Source: Candidatus Bipolaricaulota bacterium
Lineage (GTDB): Bacteria > Bipolaricaulota > Bipolaricaulia > RBG-16-55-9 > DRXL01
Length of the DNA stretch: 48,490 nucleotides
Assembly: GCA_938091745.1 (NCBI GenBank)
Contig: CALLJK010000007.1
Span: 1 to 48,490 of the forward strand
Direction of reading: 5' to 3'
Translations under genes and position numbers: made by a program
The notes under the pieces: generated by a model
Database searches by the model: none
Seen by the model: the letters and a program-made list of their open reading frames with translations, nothing else
What the model was told of the DNA's origin: nothing
Part shown: positions 23,720-32,069 of the stretch, piece by piece
Layout: the number at the start of each line of letters is the position of its first letter
Position numbering within the stretch: position 1 is the first letter of the stretch

Positions 23720-25556
23720 CGTCCTCTCCAGCGGAGATCACGAACGTATCGTCGGGCGAGAATGCTACGGAAGTGACCCTTCCCGTATATCCCAAAAGCG
23801 AGTCGATCAAGCTCCCGTCTTCAACACGCCATAGCTTGATGGTGCGGTCGGAACTCCCTGAAACGAGACGCTTGCCGTCCGGGGAAATCCCTAGCGCATG
23901 TACCGACTCAGTATGCCATGTCAATACGCGAAGCAGCTTGCCTGTAGCAATGTCCCAGAAGCGGATGCAGTCATCAGAGTCGCTAGCTGTGATCAAAGTC
24001 CGTCCGTCTGAGGAGAAGACAGCGCTGAACCCATAGTCTTCGAGAACGATAACGGCTTCGCCATCGGCGACCCGACGTATAGCGATGCCGTCTTCGCTCC
24101 CCAAGGCAAGAAATTGCCCATCGGGAGAGAAGATCACTGGTCTTCTAGAAGCCGGTAGCCACCACACGCTCGTTGCATCGGCGACTTTCCAAAGCACAGC
24201 AATTCCCCATCTATCGACAGCAGCGAGGAATTGCCCATCAGGGGAGAACGCGATGTCTATGACAAGCTCGCTATGCCCCTTGTCCCAGATAGCGATGGGT
24301 TGCTCACGAGAGAGATCCCAGAAACGAATTTCGCCCTGCGGGCAGCTCTCATCTAGCAAGAGTTCTACAGCACAGGAGCTGGAAGCCAAGGTCTTCCCAT
24401 CCGGGGAGAATTCGAGATCAGTGACAATCGCCTGATGGCCCGTCAATGTACGTACCAACTTCCCATCGGCGAGATTCAAGATTTGGATTTGATTATCTTG
24501 TGTCATCGCTACCAGCGACCCTGTCGGCGATACGGCGATCTTATACGCTGGGCCTGCCAAGTCCCCCTCAATCTGCCCGATCTGAATGCCATCAGCAGTA
24601 CGCCAAAATCGCACGACGCGATCCGCGCCAATAGAGATGAGCTGACGATCATCTGCGGAGAAGAGCACAACTTTGACTGGTGCATTGTGGCGCGTCATGG
24701 TGCGCAGCACCCTTCCCCCAACTGGGTCCCACAGCGCAATCGTCTTGTCTTTCGACGCCGAAGCCAAGAGCTTCCCATCGTGCGAGAACGCCAAATAATT
24801 CACATAATCTGCGTGTCCACGCAAGATCCGCAGCGTCTGGCCATCAGACACGCGCACAAGAGTGATCTCGCTACCATCAGATAAAGCGAGGGACTGCCCA
24901 TGAGGGGAGAACGCGAGGGATACTGCATATCCTAAGCTACGCACTTCTTTCCAGTCCGAGACTTGAAGGATGGTCGTCTTAGTGCCAAAATCGCCAAGAG
25001 CAAGGAATTTCCCATCAGCAGAGAAGGCCATAGAAGCTGCAGTCGCCGACTTGCTGAACTGACGCACCAAGCTCCAATCTTCAGTCTTCCACACGTTAAC
25101 TTTGCCATCATATCCCGCGGAGACCAACAAATTCCCATCAGGAGAGAAGAGCAAGCCCCTAACTCTCGCTGTATGGGCACTCCACTCCCGACTGACCGTA
25201 CCGTCAGCAACGTTCCAAATTCGGATTACGCCGAATTCATCTCCTGAGGCTAGCTTTGCGCCATCAGGAGAGAACGCCACAGCTGTGACCACACCCTCAT
25301 GGCCACGCAAGACCCGCGCAAGTGTACCGTCTACAGCACTATAGAGAAAGATCTGACCAAATCCCCCGGGGGTAGCGATCAGATCACCCTTAGGGGAATA
25401 CGCCAGACTCTGTCCACTTAGATACGTCTTGAGCCAAACTGCGTTCTCCAGCCATACTCCTCCTTGGCTGCTCTCCCGAGCGCTGTATCCAGCCGAGCCA
25501 AGACTGCCTAGCACGCACACGATCAGCCCTAAGCCAAGCCACATGCGCCAGCGCAT
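23685..25556 (-). CDS. Secreted WD40 beta-propeller protein
   Basis: The 623-residue protein has a signal peptide (about 1-25, MRWRMWLGLGLIVCVLGSLG) and then about 14 WD40 repeats. Many carry the S(P)DG-x-L and LWD/IWN/FWD strand ends (VAFSPDGAKLASGDEFGVIRIWN, SRDKTIALWD-type). Fourteen blades suggest two seven-bladed propellers. It probably is a periplasmic or surface interaction scaffold; no enzymatic domain is visible. AAGGAGG precedes the ATG. Its promoter shares a -10 region with a divergent promoter toward the crotonase gene. Confidence 0.92.
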   Translation of the reverse strand: MRWRMWLGLGLIVCVLGSLGSAGYSARESSQGGVWLENAVWLKTYLSGQSLAYSPKGDLIATPGGFGQIFLYSAVDGTLARVLRGHEGVVTAVAFSPDGAKLASGDEFGVIRIWNVADGTVSREWSAHTARVRGLLFSPDGNLLVSAGYDGKVNVWKTEDWSLVRQFSKSATAASMAFSADGKFLALGDFGTKTTILQVSDWKEVRSLGYAVSLAFSPHGQSLALSDGSEITLVRVSDGQTLRILRGHADYVNYLAFSHDGKLLASASKDKTIALWDPVGGRVLRTMTRHNAPVKVVLFSADDRQLISIGADRVVRFWRTADGIQIGQIEGDLAGPAYKIAVSPTGSLVAMTQDNQIQILNLADGKLVRTLTGHQAIVTDLEFSPDGKTLASSSCAVELLLDESCPQGEIRFWDLSREQPIAIWDKGHSELVIDIAFSPDGQFLAAVDRWGIAVLWKVADATSVWWLPASRRPVIFSPDGQFLALGSEDGIAIRRVADGEAVIVLEDYGFSAVFSSDGRTLITASDSDDCIRFWDIATGKLLRVLTWHTESVHALGISPDGKRLVSGSSDRTIKLWRVEDGSLIDSLLGYTGRVTSVAFSPDDTFVISAGEDGVATWNVDKLR

Positions 25557-25587
25557 CCTTATCGCCTCCTTCAGGCAGATCAGCCCT

Positions 25588-25616
25588 TTGCCCTTATAAG
25601 CTGCGCTCGCTATTAT
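25588..25616 (+). promoter_or_regulatory. Promoter toward the SDR remnant and crotonase gene
   Basis: TTGCCC (25588-25593), 17 bp, TATTAT (25611-25616). The -10 box overlaps the -10 box of the opposite promoter. Confidence 0.5.
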
Positions 25617-25641
25617 GATGCGAGTTCAGCTCAAAAGTCAA
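25612..25641 (-). promoter_or_regulatory. Promoter of the WD40 gene
   Basis: Minus strand TTGACT (25641-25636), 18 bp, CATAAT (25617-25612). The same seven base pairs serve as -10 for both directions. Confidence 0.55.
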
Positions 25642-25650
25642 GGGAGCCCC

Positions 25651-25773
25651 ATGCTGCCCAAAGGCACCCTTAAAGATAGAGTTGCAATCATCACCGGCGG
25701 AGGAATAGGGCTCGGCCACGGAGACTATCTGGGCGCACTCGAACGTCTCACATCTGAGAGGAGCAGACCATGA
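25651..25773 (+). pseudogene. Remnant of a short-chain dehydrogenase gene
   Basis: A 40-codon frame begins with ATG after an AAGGGAG Shine-Dalgarno. It encodes MLPKGTLKDRVAIITGGGIG followed by LG, the classic first beta-alpha unit (TGxxxGxG) of an SDR such as a 2,4-dienoyl-CoA reductase. After 22 residues the similarity stops, and an unrelated short tail (about 18 codons) runs to TGA 25771-25773. That stop overlaps the crotonase ATG by 4 bp. The simplest reading is a large internal deletion of an SDR gene that was coupled to the crotonase gene. It may still act as a leader peptide that helps initiation downstream. Confidence 0.7.
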
Positions 25774-26564
25774 ACTACCAGACAATTCGATACGAAGTTG
25801 CCGACAGTATCGCGACGATCACCCTCAATCGCCCTGAAGTGCTCAACGCCGCGAACATTCAAATGCTCAAAGAGTTGCATAATGCTATAGAAGCCGTGCG
25901 CACCGACGCAGGCGTGCGCGCTGTCGTGCTCACGGGAGCTGAGCGCGCTTTCTGCGCCGGAGCTGATCTCGCTGGCATGGGCGAGGGCTTCGATCTCACA
26001 AATCCCGTAGATGTGCGGCGCTGGCTCGTGGAGTTCTTCAACCCGTTGATTCTCAAAATCTTCGAAATGGAGAAACCATGGATCGCTGCAGTCAACGGCG
26101 TCGCTGCCGGGGGAGGGTGTCAGCTCGCGCTCGCGTGCGATCTCATTTTAATAGCCGAAGATGCGTATTTTTGCGAGATCTTTGCGCAGCGCGGGCTGGT
26201 CGTAGACCTGGGCGGGCTCTTCTTCTTACCGAGAATCGTCGGGTTACACAAAGCCAAAGAGCTGGCGTTCTTCGCCGAGAAGATTTCCGGCCCACAAGCA
26301 GTCACATTAGGGCTAGCCAACACGTGCGTCTCCACAGGTGAGTTGCTTCAAGTAGCGCGCGACTGGGCCAAGAGATTAGCTGAAGGCCCGACGGTCGCGC
26401 TGGGCCTGATGAAGCTGGGCATGAACCGCGGGCTGCAGATGACCCTTCACGACGTGATGCACTACGAAGCCAGTGCCCAAGCGTTAGCAATACAGACCTA
26501 CGACGTGCAGGAGGGCCTGCGGGCGTTTGCAGAGAAGCGCGCCCCGAAGTTTCAGGGCCGATAA
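25770..26564 (+). CDS. Crotonase-family enoyl-CoA hydratase/isomerase (PaaG-like)
   Basis: The 264-residue crotonase-fold protein has the oxyanion-hole sequences AFCAGADLAGM and AAGGGCQLALACD. The two catalytic glutamates of classical hydratases are absent: the GGGCE position is GGGCQ, and the PEI position has Phe. Instead, GLVVDLGGLFFLPR matches the GLVPDSGG motif of PaaG-type enoyl/oxepin-CoA isomerases, where the Asp is catalytic. Double-bond isomerisation is therefore more likely than hydration. GAGAGGAG precedes the ATG. It overlaps the SDR remnant upstream and, tail-to-tail, the TrmH gene by 13 bp. Confidence 0.88.
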   Translation: MNYQTIRYEVADSIATITLNRPEVLNAANIQMLKELHNAIEAVRTDAGVRAVVLTGAERAFCAGADLAGMGEGFDLTNPVDVRRWLVEFFNPLILKIFEMEKPWIAAVNGVAAGGGCQLALACDLILIAEDAYFCEIFAQRGLVVDLGGLFFLPRIVGLHKAKELAFFAEKISGPQAVTLGLANTCVSTGELLQVARDWAKRLAEGPTVALGLMKLGMNRGLQMTLHDVMHYEASAQALAIQTYDVQEGLRAFAEKRAPKFQGR

Positions 26565-27082
26565 CTTTCTAGTAACTTATACGCGATAACAGCAGCCGCG
26601 GCAGCAACGGTGAGCGAGCGCGTCACCCCTAGCATTGGCAGCTCGACGATCACGTCGGCACGCTCTAAGACTTTTTCAGAGATGCCGCGCGTCTCATGAC
26701 CCACGATCAGCGCCGCCGGAAGCTGCACCCTAAGCTCTGCATACGAGACGCTCCGAGGATGCTGCTCAACAGCAATGATCGTCTTCCCTTGGGCTTTGAG
26801 TTCTGTGATTAGCTCAATGATGTCAGCGTGATACTCCCAGGGCACCCACTGTTCGGTGCCCACAGCAGCTTTGTGAATTCTGGGGTTGGGCGGGGTGGGC
26901 GTCTGTCCGCAGAGATAGACTCTTTCTGCAGCTACAGCGTCGGCGACGCGAAAGAGCGCCCCAACGTTAAACGTATCTTGGACATCGTCGAGCACGAAGA
27001 CGATGGGCTGACGCGGGATAGACGCGATCTCTTCAAGGGTTGGCTGGCCCTTGCGTAGCTCGCGCGGGAAGAGCTTCTTCAT
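26552..27082 (-). CDS. TrmH/SpoU-family RNA 2'-O-methyltransferase
   Basis: The 176-residue protein is a SPOUT (trefoil-knot) methyltransferase with motif 1 FNVGALFRVADA, motif 2 ALIVGHETRGISEKVL and motif 3 IVELPMLGVTRSLTVAAAAAV. Motif 2 has GHETRG instead of the usual GxExxG and motif 3 has SLTV for SLNV, so it is a divergent member. It methylates a ribose 2'-OH in tRNA or rRNA; the target is not evident. The ATG overlaps the stop of the upstream acyl-CoA dehydrogenase gene by 4 bp. Confidence 0.88.
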   Translation of the reverse strand: MKKLFPRELRKGQPTLEEIASIPRQPIVFVLDDVQDTFNVGALFRVADAVAAERVYLCGQTPTPPNPRIHKAAVGTEQWVPWEYHADIIELITELKAQGKTIIAVEQHPRSVSYAELRVQLPAALIVGHETRGISEKVLERADVIVELPMLGVTRSLTVAAAAAVIAYKLLESYRP

Positions 27083-28539
27083 TGCTGGGCGTGAAGCTTG
27101 CACCCTAGAGCATCAGCAGTGAAGCTTGCTAAATCACGAAAGAGCCTTTCAATCTGGGCTTCTTTCTCTTCAGGAGCGAGCTTGAGATGGGCTTCGATGC
27201 GGGCTTCCATCTCACGGAGAGCTTTAGCATCAGCCCACGGCGCTAAGTGCTGCAAGAGCAATCTGTGCGCGCCCTTGCGCTCCATCACTTCTAAGCCGTC
27301 GAGCATCTGCCGATGCGGCGTCCCCTCCCAAATAGAGAGAATCATCGCTTCGCGCAACCAGCGATCCATCCCAAACTCAGCCAACGTCCCAATGCCCCCG
27401 TAGACCTCCATGCCCCACTTCGCTGTTTGCGCAGCAAGCTCTGCTGTCCAATACTTCGCCAGGTGCGCCACTAATCGAAAGAGATGATACTGCTCCGAAT
27501 ACGGTGGCGTCTGACGCCAGACTTTATCTAAGAGCGTGATGGCCTCCCACGCGAGCGCAAACGCGCTCTCTAACTGAGCAAGACGATCTTCACACTGTTG
27601 GCGCAAGAGCGGATGCTCGATAATGGGCTTCCCAAACGCCGTGCGCTCCTGAGCGAAGCTCAGCGCGTCCGCGAGCACGCGCTGCGTCAGCGCGACGCTG
27701 CCAATGCTGTTGGCCACCCGTGAGAGATTCAAGACTTCTAAGATGAGATAGACGCCCCACTCGAGCTTACCTAAGAGATACGCTTCGCTCTCTTTGAGCT
27801 CGACTTCGCCGGTGGGCACAGAGCGCGTTGCGATCTTGTCTTTCAGCCTTCTTATAGTGTAGTTGAGACTCCCATCTTGACGATACTTGGGGAGCAGAAA
27901 GAGCGCTAACCCGCGCACGGTTTTCGGCGCCCCTTCAGGACGCGCCGCAGTGACAGCTAACTCTGCCCCAGCGTTGCTCGCGAAATACTTTTCGCCCGTG
28001 AGCAACCAGTGATCTTTTGCGGGCTTAGCAATAGTTTCGACAGCTGCGCCCAAGTCTGAACCGCCTTTGACTTCGGTCATCCACGTCGCACCCTGCCAGA
28101 CAGAGCTATCTCGCTTCAGAAGCTCCGGCAGAAAGCGCGCTCTGACGCTCTCGGCCCCGTATTTCTCTAACGGCACCGCTGTCGAGAGCGAGACCGTGTA
28201 CGGGCAATAGAGCCCCGGATCGTAAAACGACGTTACGTAGCCCAAAAGATACGACGACACTACAGACTGCTCCTCAAAGACGCGCCAGACGATCCCCTGT
28301 TGATATCCGTGCTTGAGCAACTTCCAATACTCTGGAGGAAAGAGAATCTCGTCTATACGCCTGCCAAGACTATCAAACATCTTAAGCCACGGCGTGCCAG
28401 CACGATCGACGATCCCTGAGATCGCCTTGCCTTCACGCTCCCAATACGATTCATACGCTCTTAGGGTCTGCTCGCACGCAACGGTGCCCAGCATCTGCTT
28501 CAAGAACGAGACGGGCGACCGAAGTTCTTCCCAGCTCAT
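27079..28539 (-). CDS. AidB-like acyl-CoA dehydrogenase
   Basis: The 486-residue flavoprotein is longer than ordinary acyl-CoA dehydrogenases and follows the AidB/ACAD11 arrangement: WQGATWMTEVKGGSDLG, RERTAFGKPI-like QERTAFGKPIIEHPLL, GMEVYGGIGTLAEFGMDRWLREAMILSIWEGTPHRQMLDGL, in that order, and a C-terminal helical extension. The active-site-region Glu in WEGT is present. Whether it oxidises acyl-CoAs or has a repair role like AidB is unknown. AGGGAGG before ATG 28539 favours that start over the ATG 17 codons upstream. It is coupled to the TrmH gene. Confidence 0.88.
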   Translation of the reverse strand: MSWEELRSPVSFLKQMLGTVACEQTLRAYESYWEREGKAISGIVDRAGTPWLKMFDSLGRRIDEILFPPEYWKLLKHGYQQGIVWRVFEEQSVVSSYLLGYVTSFYDPGLYCPYTVSLSTAVPLEKYGAESVRARFLPELLKRDSSVWQGATWMTEVKGGSDLGAAVETIAKPAKDHWLLTGEKYFASNAGAELAVTAARPEGAPKTVRGLALFLLPKYRQDGSLNYTIRRLKDKIATRSVPTGEVELKESEAYLLGKLEWGVYLILEVLNLSRVANSIGSVALTQRVLADALSFAQERTAFGKPIIEHPLLRQQCEDRLAQLESAFALAWEAITLLDKVWRQTPPYSEQYHLFRLVAHLAKYWTAELAAQTAKWGMEVYGGIGTLAEFGMDRWLREAMILSIWEGTPHRQMLDGLEVMERKGAHRLLLQHLAPWADAKALREMEARIEAHLKLAPEEKEAQIERLFRDLASFTADALGCKLHAQQ

Positions 28540-28618
28540 AGCGCCTCCCTTCACATCCCACAGATTACGACATAACTCTTCTAGAGTCAATCAAGATGAT
28601 GCAACCCCAGAAACGCGC

Positions 28619-28624
28619 TATAAT
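28619..28624 (+). promoter_or_regulatory. Consensus -10 box upstream of the tRNA-binding-domain gene
   Basis: TATAAT ends 23 nt before ATG 28648. No good -35 is visible at the normal distance. Confidence 0.4.
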
Positions 28625-28647
28625 ATCCCCATCATACAGGAGGCATC

Positions 28648-28974
28648 ATGATCACTATCGAAGAGTTCCAGAAGGTCGAGCTGCGCGTCGCCACGATTGT
28701 GAGCGCAGAGCGCGTCCCCGGAGCCGATAAATTGCTCAAGCTCCACGTCGATTTGGGCAGTGAGCAAAGACAGCTTGTTGCTGGCATCGCCAAGCACTAT
28801 ACACCCGAAGAATTAGTTGGAAAACAGATCGTCGTGGTGACGAATCTCCAGCCTGCGGTCATCCGCGGGATTGAATCCAAGGGGATGCTGCTGGCCGCGA
28901 GCACCGATGACTACTCCCAATTGGCATTGGTGACGGTGCAGCGCCCCATGCCCAACGGCTGTCGCGTCAAATGA
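28648..28974 (+). CDS. Stand-alone tRNA-binding (EMAP/CsaA-like) domain protein
   Basis: The 108-residue OB-fold protein matches the C-terminal dimerisation domain of MetRS and stand-alone Trbp111/CsaA: VELRVATIVSAERVPGADKLLKLHVDLG, VAGIAKHYTPEELVGKQIVVVTNL, and IRGIESKGMLLAA, in order. It binds tRNA non-specifically or acts as a chaperone. AGGAGG precedes the ATG. If the genome's metG lacks this domain, this gene could supply it in trans. Confidence 0.9.
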   Translation: MITIEEFQKVELRVATIVSAERVPGADKLLKLHVDLGSEQRQLVAGIAKHYTPEELVGKQIVVVTNLQPAVIRGIESKGMLLAASTDDYSQLALVTVQRPMPNGCRVK

Positions 28975-29055
28975 AGATGCAGAATCTGCCGTGACAAAGC
29001 GCGTGCCGTGCTCGAACTCTATGCGCAGCACGACAACGTCATCTCTGTAACACGT

Positions 29056-29085
29056 TTGACGAGAGAGCTGCTATCATCGTAATAT
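29056..29085 (+). promoter_or_regulatory. Promoter of the cyclophilin gene
   Basis: TTGACG (29056-29061), 18 bp, TAATAT (29080-29085), about 28 nt of leader with AAGGAGGT. Confidence 0.6.
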
Positions 29086-29120
29086 ACTGGGCGAGCAATC
29101 TTTTACAAGGAGGTACGGCC

Positions 29121-29771
29121 GTGAGGCGCGGCATAGTGTTGATCGTCCTTGTCGCAGGCGTTCTCGCCCTCGTGGGGTGTGGCGGCCAAAAGACAGAACA
29201 GCCATCAGGAGCACAAGCCCCAACGCCCCCACAAACAGCCACACCGCCCCCTCAGCCGAGCACGCCCCTAAGCCCCCCAGCGCCACCCTCACCCACACCC
29301 GTGAGCAAGAACCCTGTAGCTATTGTCGAGACGAGCATGGGCACGTTTAAGATCGAGCTCTTTGCTGACAAAACCCCCAACACCGTACAGAATTTTATAG
29401 AGCTCGTGAAGCGCGGCTTCTATAAAGATATGATCTTTCATCGGGTCGTCGCTGGGTTTGTGATCCAAACAGGCGATCCTACAGGGACCGGCCGTGGGGG
29501 TTCAGGCAAATCTATTAAATTAGAGATTCATCCTGATCTGAAGCACGACAGCGCCGGCGTCGTGGGCATGGCCCGCACCAATGACCCCGATAGCGCCACA
29601 AGTCAATTCTATATTACCCTTGCCCCGGCTCCTCATCTTGATGGCAAGTACGCGATCTTTGGGAAAGTCATTGAGGGGCTGGAGGTCGTCATGGCCATCG
29701 GGCAGGTCGAAGTCGGCCCCAATGACCGCCCTGTCGTCCCCGTACTCCTGAAATCGATCACTATGCAATAG
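29121..29771 (+). CDS. Cyclophilin-type peptidyl-prolyl isomerase, lipoprotein
   Basis: The 216-residue protein starts at GTG 29121 (AAGGAGGT upstream). It has a lipoprotein signal peptide with lipobox LVGC (Cys at about residue 20). A Pro/Thr/Gln-rich flexible linker (about 25-65) leads to a cyclophilin domain. The catalytic Arg is in IFHRVVAGFVIQTGDPTGTGRGG, and SQFYITLAP-HLDGKYAIFGKV closes the active site. It should be membrane-anchored in the envelope and assist folding of exported proteins, of which this window has many. Confidence 0.93.
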   Translation: MRRGIVLIVLVAGVLALVGCGGQKTEQPSGAQAPTPPQTATPPPQPSTPLSPPAPPSPTPVSKNPVAIVETSMGTFKIELFADKTPNTVQNFIELVKRGFYKDMIFHRVVAGFVIQTGDPTGTGRGGSGKSIKLEIHPDLKHDSAGVVGMARTNDPDSATSQFYITLAPAPHLDGKYAIFGKVIEGLEVVMAIGQVEVGPNDRPVVPVLLKSITMQ

Positions 29772-29787
29772 TAAAAGCGAGGTGCCT

Positions 29788-30930
29788 ATGGATTTCACTT
29801 TGACCCCTGAACAAGAGCTCTTCCGCAAGTCGGCTCGAGAGTTTGCCCTCAAAGAGCTGGAGCCCATCGCGACGGAGTTAGACCGCGAGCATCGCGTCCC
29901 GTTTGAAACGTTAAAGAAGCTCGCCGAGCTGGGGTATCTGGGCATGACCGTTCCCGAAGAGTACGGCGGCATCGGCGCGGATATGCTCAGCTATATCGTA
30001 GTGATGGAGGAGCTCTCGCGCTCCTGCGCCTCGACTTCGACGGCGTTTAGCGTGCAGAATTCGTTGTGCAACACGCCATTAGTCGAGTTCGGCAATGAAG
30101 CGCAAAAGCGAAAATATCTGCCGGATTTGGCTACGGGAAAGCGCTTTGGGGCGTTTGCGCTCACCGAACCTGAATCGGGCTCGGACGCCGCGGGCATGAA
30201 GACGACTGCCGTCGCCAAGGGCGATTATTTTATTCTGAACGGCTCCAAGCGCTTCATCACCAGTGCTGGCTTCGCTGATATCTTTCTAGTCTTCGCGCTC
30301 ACTGACCCAGCCGCGGGCAATAGGGGTGTCAGTTGTTTCATCGTTGAGCGGAACACGCCGGGGTTCACGGTGGGCAAGGAAGAAGATAAGCTAGGCATCC
30401 ATGGGACGAGCACCTGCGAGCTCTTCTTTGAGGACTGTCGCGTCCCTCGAGAGAATCTTTTAGGTGAGCTTAATCGCGGCTTCAAAGTCGCGATGATCAC
30501 CCTCGACTCTGGGAGAATCGCGATTGCCGCGCAAGCCGTAGGCATCGCTCAGGCAGCCCTCGACGAAGCCGTCAAGTACTCCAAAGAGCGCAAGGCTTTC
30601 GGAAGACTCATCTCGGAGTTCCAAGCGATCCAGTTTATGCTCGCTGATATGAAAGCAAAAGTCGAAGCTGCGCGTCTGCTCACCTACAAGGCCGCGTGGA
30701 AGAAAGACCATAAACTCGACTATATTATGGATTCTTCGATTGCCAAATTATTTGCTGCGGAGATCGCCAGCGAGGTCGCCGACAAGGCCTTGCAGATTCA
30801 CGGCGGCTATGGCTATATCAGAGACTACAAAGTCGAGCGGCTCTATCGCGACGCGCGCATTACGCGAATTTATGAAGGCACGAGCGAGATTCAGAAGCTC
30901 ATCATTGCGCGGGAATTGTTGAAGGAGTAA
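29788..30930 (+). CDS. Acyl-CoA dehydrogenase (butyryl-CoA type)
   Basis: The 380-residue enzyme has the same family architecture as the one at 12808: [60 protein letters not shown], and the catalytic Glu in IYEGTSEIQ. It resembles bacterial butyryl/short-chain-specific enzymes. The start ATG 29788 follows a weak GCGAGGTG, 16 bp after the cyclophilin stop. Its TAA (30928-30930) abuts the first base of the mobile element, so insertion left the protein intact. Confidence 0.93.
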   Translation: MDFTLTPEQELFRKSAREFALKELEPIATELDREHRVPFETLKKLAELGYLGMTVPEEYGGIGADMLSYIVVMEELSRSCASTSTAFSVQNSLCNTPLVEFGNEAQKRKYLPDLATGKRFGAFALTEPESGSDAAGMKTTAVAKGDYFILNGSKRFITSAGFADIFLVFALTDPAAGNRGVSCFIVERNTPGFTVGKEEDKLGIHGTSTCELFFEDCRVPRENLLGELNRGFKVAMITLDSGRIAIAAQAVGIAQAALDEAVKYSKERKAFGRLISEFQAIQFMLADMKAKVEAARLLTYKAAWKKDHKLDYIMDSSIAKLFAAEIASEVADKALQIHGGYGYIRDYKVERLYRDARITRIYEGTSEIQKLIIARELLKE

Positions 30931-31188
30931 GGCCCTCACCCCCAACCCCTCTCCCGTCGTGACCGACAGGAGAGGGGGACGTGTGCTCATTTCTTACAAG
31001 CTGCTACGATACGCCGTAACACACCTTCGATGTCTTGCTCAATCTCCGCATTCTTGATGCGGAGCAAGCGGTACCCTTGACGCTCCAGAATATCTGCGCG
31101 TTCCTAGTCTCGCTCACGCTGGTGTGCGTGTACAGCGCCATCAAGTTCAATGATCAGCTTATACTCAGCGAGGGCTGGGGTGAGGGCC
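30931..31188. mobile_element. Palindromic element copy 3, enclosing a DUF559 gene remnant
   Basis: The 258-bp unit begins GGCCCTCACCCCC and ends with the inverse GGGGTGAGGGCC. The left end carries an imperfect version of the central hairpin found in the short copies (CCCTCTCC and GTCG arms). Between the ends lies a broken minus-strand DUF559 gene. The unit lies exactly between two stop codons (30930 and 31190). It looks like a degenerate composite in which the repeat ends are the termini. No target duplication is clear. Confidence 0.7.
30987..31169 (-). pseudogene. DUF559 (Vsr-like) endonuclease remnant
   Basis: The minus-strand translation reads AEYKLIIELDGAVHAHQRERD, one in-frame TAG, ERADILERQGYRLLRIKNAEIEQDIEGVLRRI and ends AACKK with TGA (30989-30987). 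This is the C-terminal half of a DUF559 domain: the catalytic-region ELDG..H, the D..R..x.L spacing and GYRLLRIKNAE are clear. The N-terminal half is missing, since the frame runs straight into the repeat end (Ala-Leu-Thr-Pro frame). With a stop codon and a truncation it is a pseudogene. Confidence 0.85.
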
Positions 31189-31670
31189 TATAGCTTATAT
31201 CCGATCTTCCTCAAGAACTCCTTGCGCTCTTGGATTTCTCTTTCGCCCTCGACACCCTTCGATTTCACGCCGTCAATAACGCCCAGAATTCCACGCCCCT
31301 GCGCCGTCTCAGCGATAATCACTTCGACGGGGTTGGCTGTGGCGCAGTAGATATTGCAGACTTCGGGAACGTTTTTGACAACGTTCAGAACGTTGATAGG
31401 ATAGCAGTCTTTCAAGAATATAATAAAGCTATGCCCGGCGGAGAGCGCGAGCGCGTTCTTCTTAGCAAGTTCGATCATTTCTGTATCAGTGCCACTCCAG
31501 CGCACCAACGCCGGCCCGGAAGACTCACAGAACGCTAGCCCGAATTTGATCTTGGGCACCGCTGTGACTAACGCTTCGTGGATGTCCTCGACGGTCTTAA
31601 TGAAGTGTGATTGCCCCAAGATGAAGTTGACGTCCGCAGGCTTTTCGATGGTCACAGTCTTCAGCTCCAT
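31188..31670 (-). CDS. Adenosine-specific kinase family (PF04008) protein
   Basis: The 160-residue protein starts MELKTVTIEKPADVNFILGQ, followed by SHFIKTVEDIHEALV, FGLAFCESSGPALVRWSGTD, and GHSFIIFLKDCYPINVLN, then GRGILGVIDG near the end. This pattern is that of the archaeal/bacterial 'adenosine specific kinase' family (PF04008), which binds AMP; its true activity is poorly settled. AGGGTGA upstream favours ATG 31670. The stop codon lies at the border of the mobile element. A minus-strand TTGCTT/TAATAT pair upstream (near 31685-31715) may be its promoter. Confidence 0.82.
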   Translation of the reverse strand: MELKTVTIEKPADVNFILGQSHFIKTVEDIHEALVTAVPKIKFGLAFCESSGPALVRWSGTDTEMIELAKKNALALSAGHSFIIFLKDCYPINVLNVVKNVPEVCNIYCATANPVEVIIAETAQGRGILGVIDGVKSKGVEGEREIQERKEFLRKIGYKL

Positions 31671-31723
31671 AGCGATCACCCTGACTATATTAGCTTGGAG
31701 CTGAGGCAGAAAGCAAGCACGAT

Positions 31724-31753
31724 TTGACTTTACCGCGTGAGCGACACTACAAT
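31724..31753 (+). promoter_or_regulatory. Leaderless promoter of the small membrane protein
   Basis: TTGACT (31724-31729), 18 bp, TACAAT (31748-31753), then exactly 6 nt to ATG 31760. No Shine-Dalgarno is possible. Confidence 0.65.
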
Positions 31754-31759
31754 TTTGCT

Positions 31760-32062
31760 ATGGGATATCTCAACGGCGCACATACCCCTCCGACACAAGA
31801 AAAGAGCTGGCTCGACCAAGCTCTGACGTTCATCTATACTATCGCACACTGGTTCGGCCAGCTCATCGTCGGAGCTGTGAATGCAGTTGTGCCCGCGCTC
31901 ATCTCCGAGGATCTCATAGACCCCATCGGGTATTTAGCATTGCTCACGATCGTCCTTGTGCTCATCGGGATCTTTGAGGCGTTACGCAAAGCGATGTACT
32001 GGATCGTAGGGCTGGGCTGGCTGCTCATCGTCGTGAGAATCGTGATTGATAGGTTCAGCTAA
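31760..32062 (+). CDS. Small membrane protein, unknown
   Basis: The 100-residue protein has a short soluble N-terminus and two or three membrane segments (about 23-48, 57-75 and 80-96; GYLALLTIVLVLIGIFEAL is the clearest). I do not recognise a family. ATG 31760 is chosen because the promoter's predicted start site falls on it; the longer frame from TTG 31724 would begin inside the -35 box. It converges with the beta-helix gene, 7 bp between stops. Confidence 0.65.
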   Translation: MGYLNGAHTPPTQEKSWLDQALTFIYTIAHWFGQLIVGAVNAVVPALISEDLIDPIGYLALLTIVLVLIGIFEALRKAMYWIVGLGWLLIVVRIVIDRFS

Positions 32063-32069
32063 TCGCTGC

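Noticed and set aside
28975-29070. In-frame ~32-codon continuation after the tRNA-binding-domain stop
   Set aside because: It reads protein-like (ARAVLELYAQHDN), but a stop-free run of this length is common by chance and no family was recognised.
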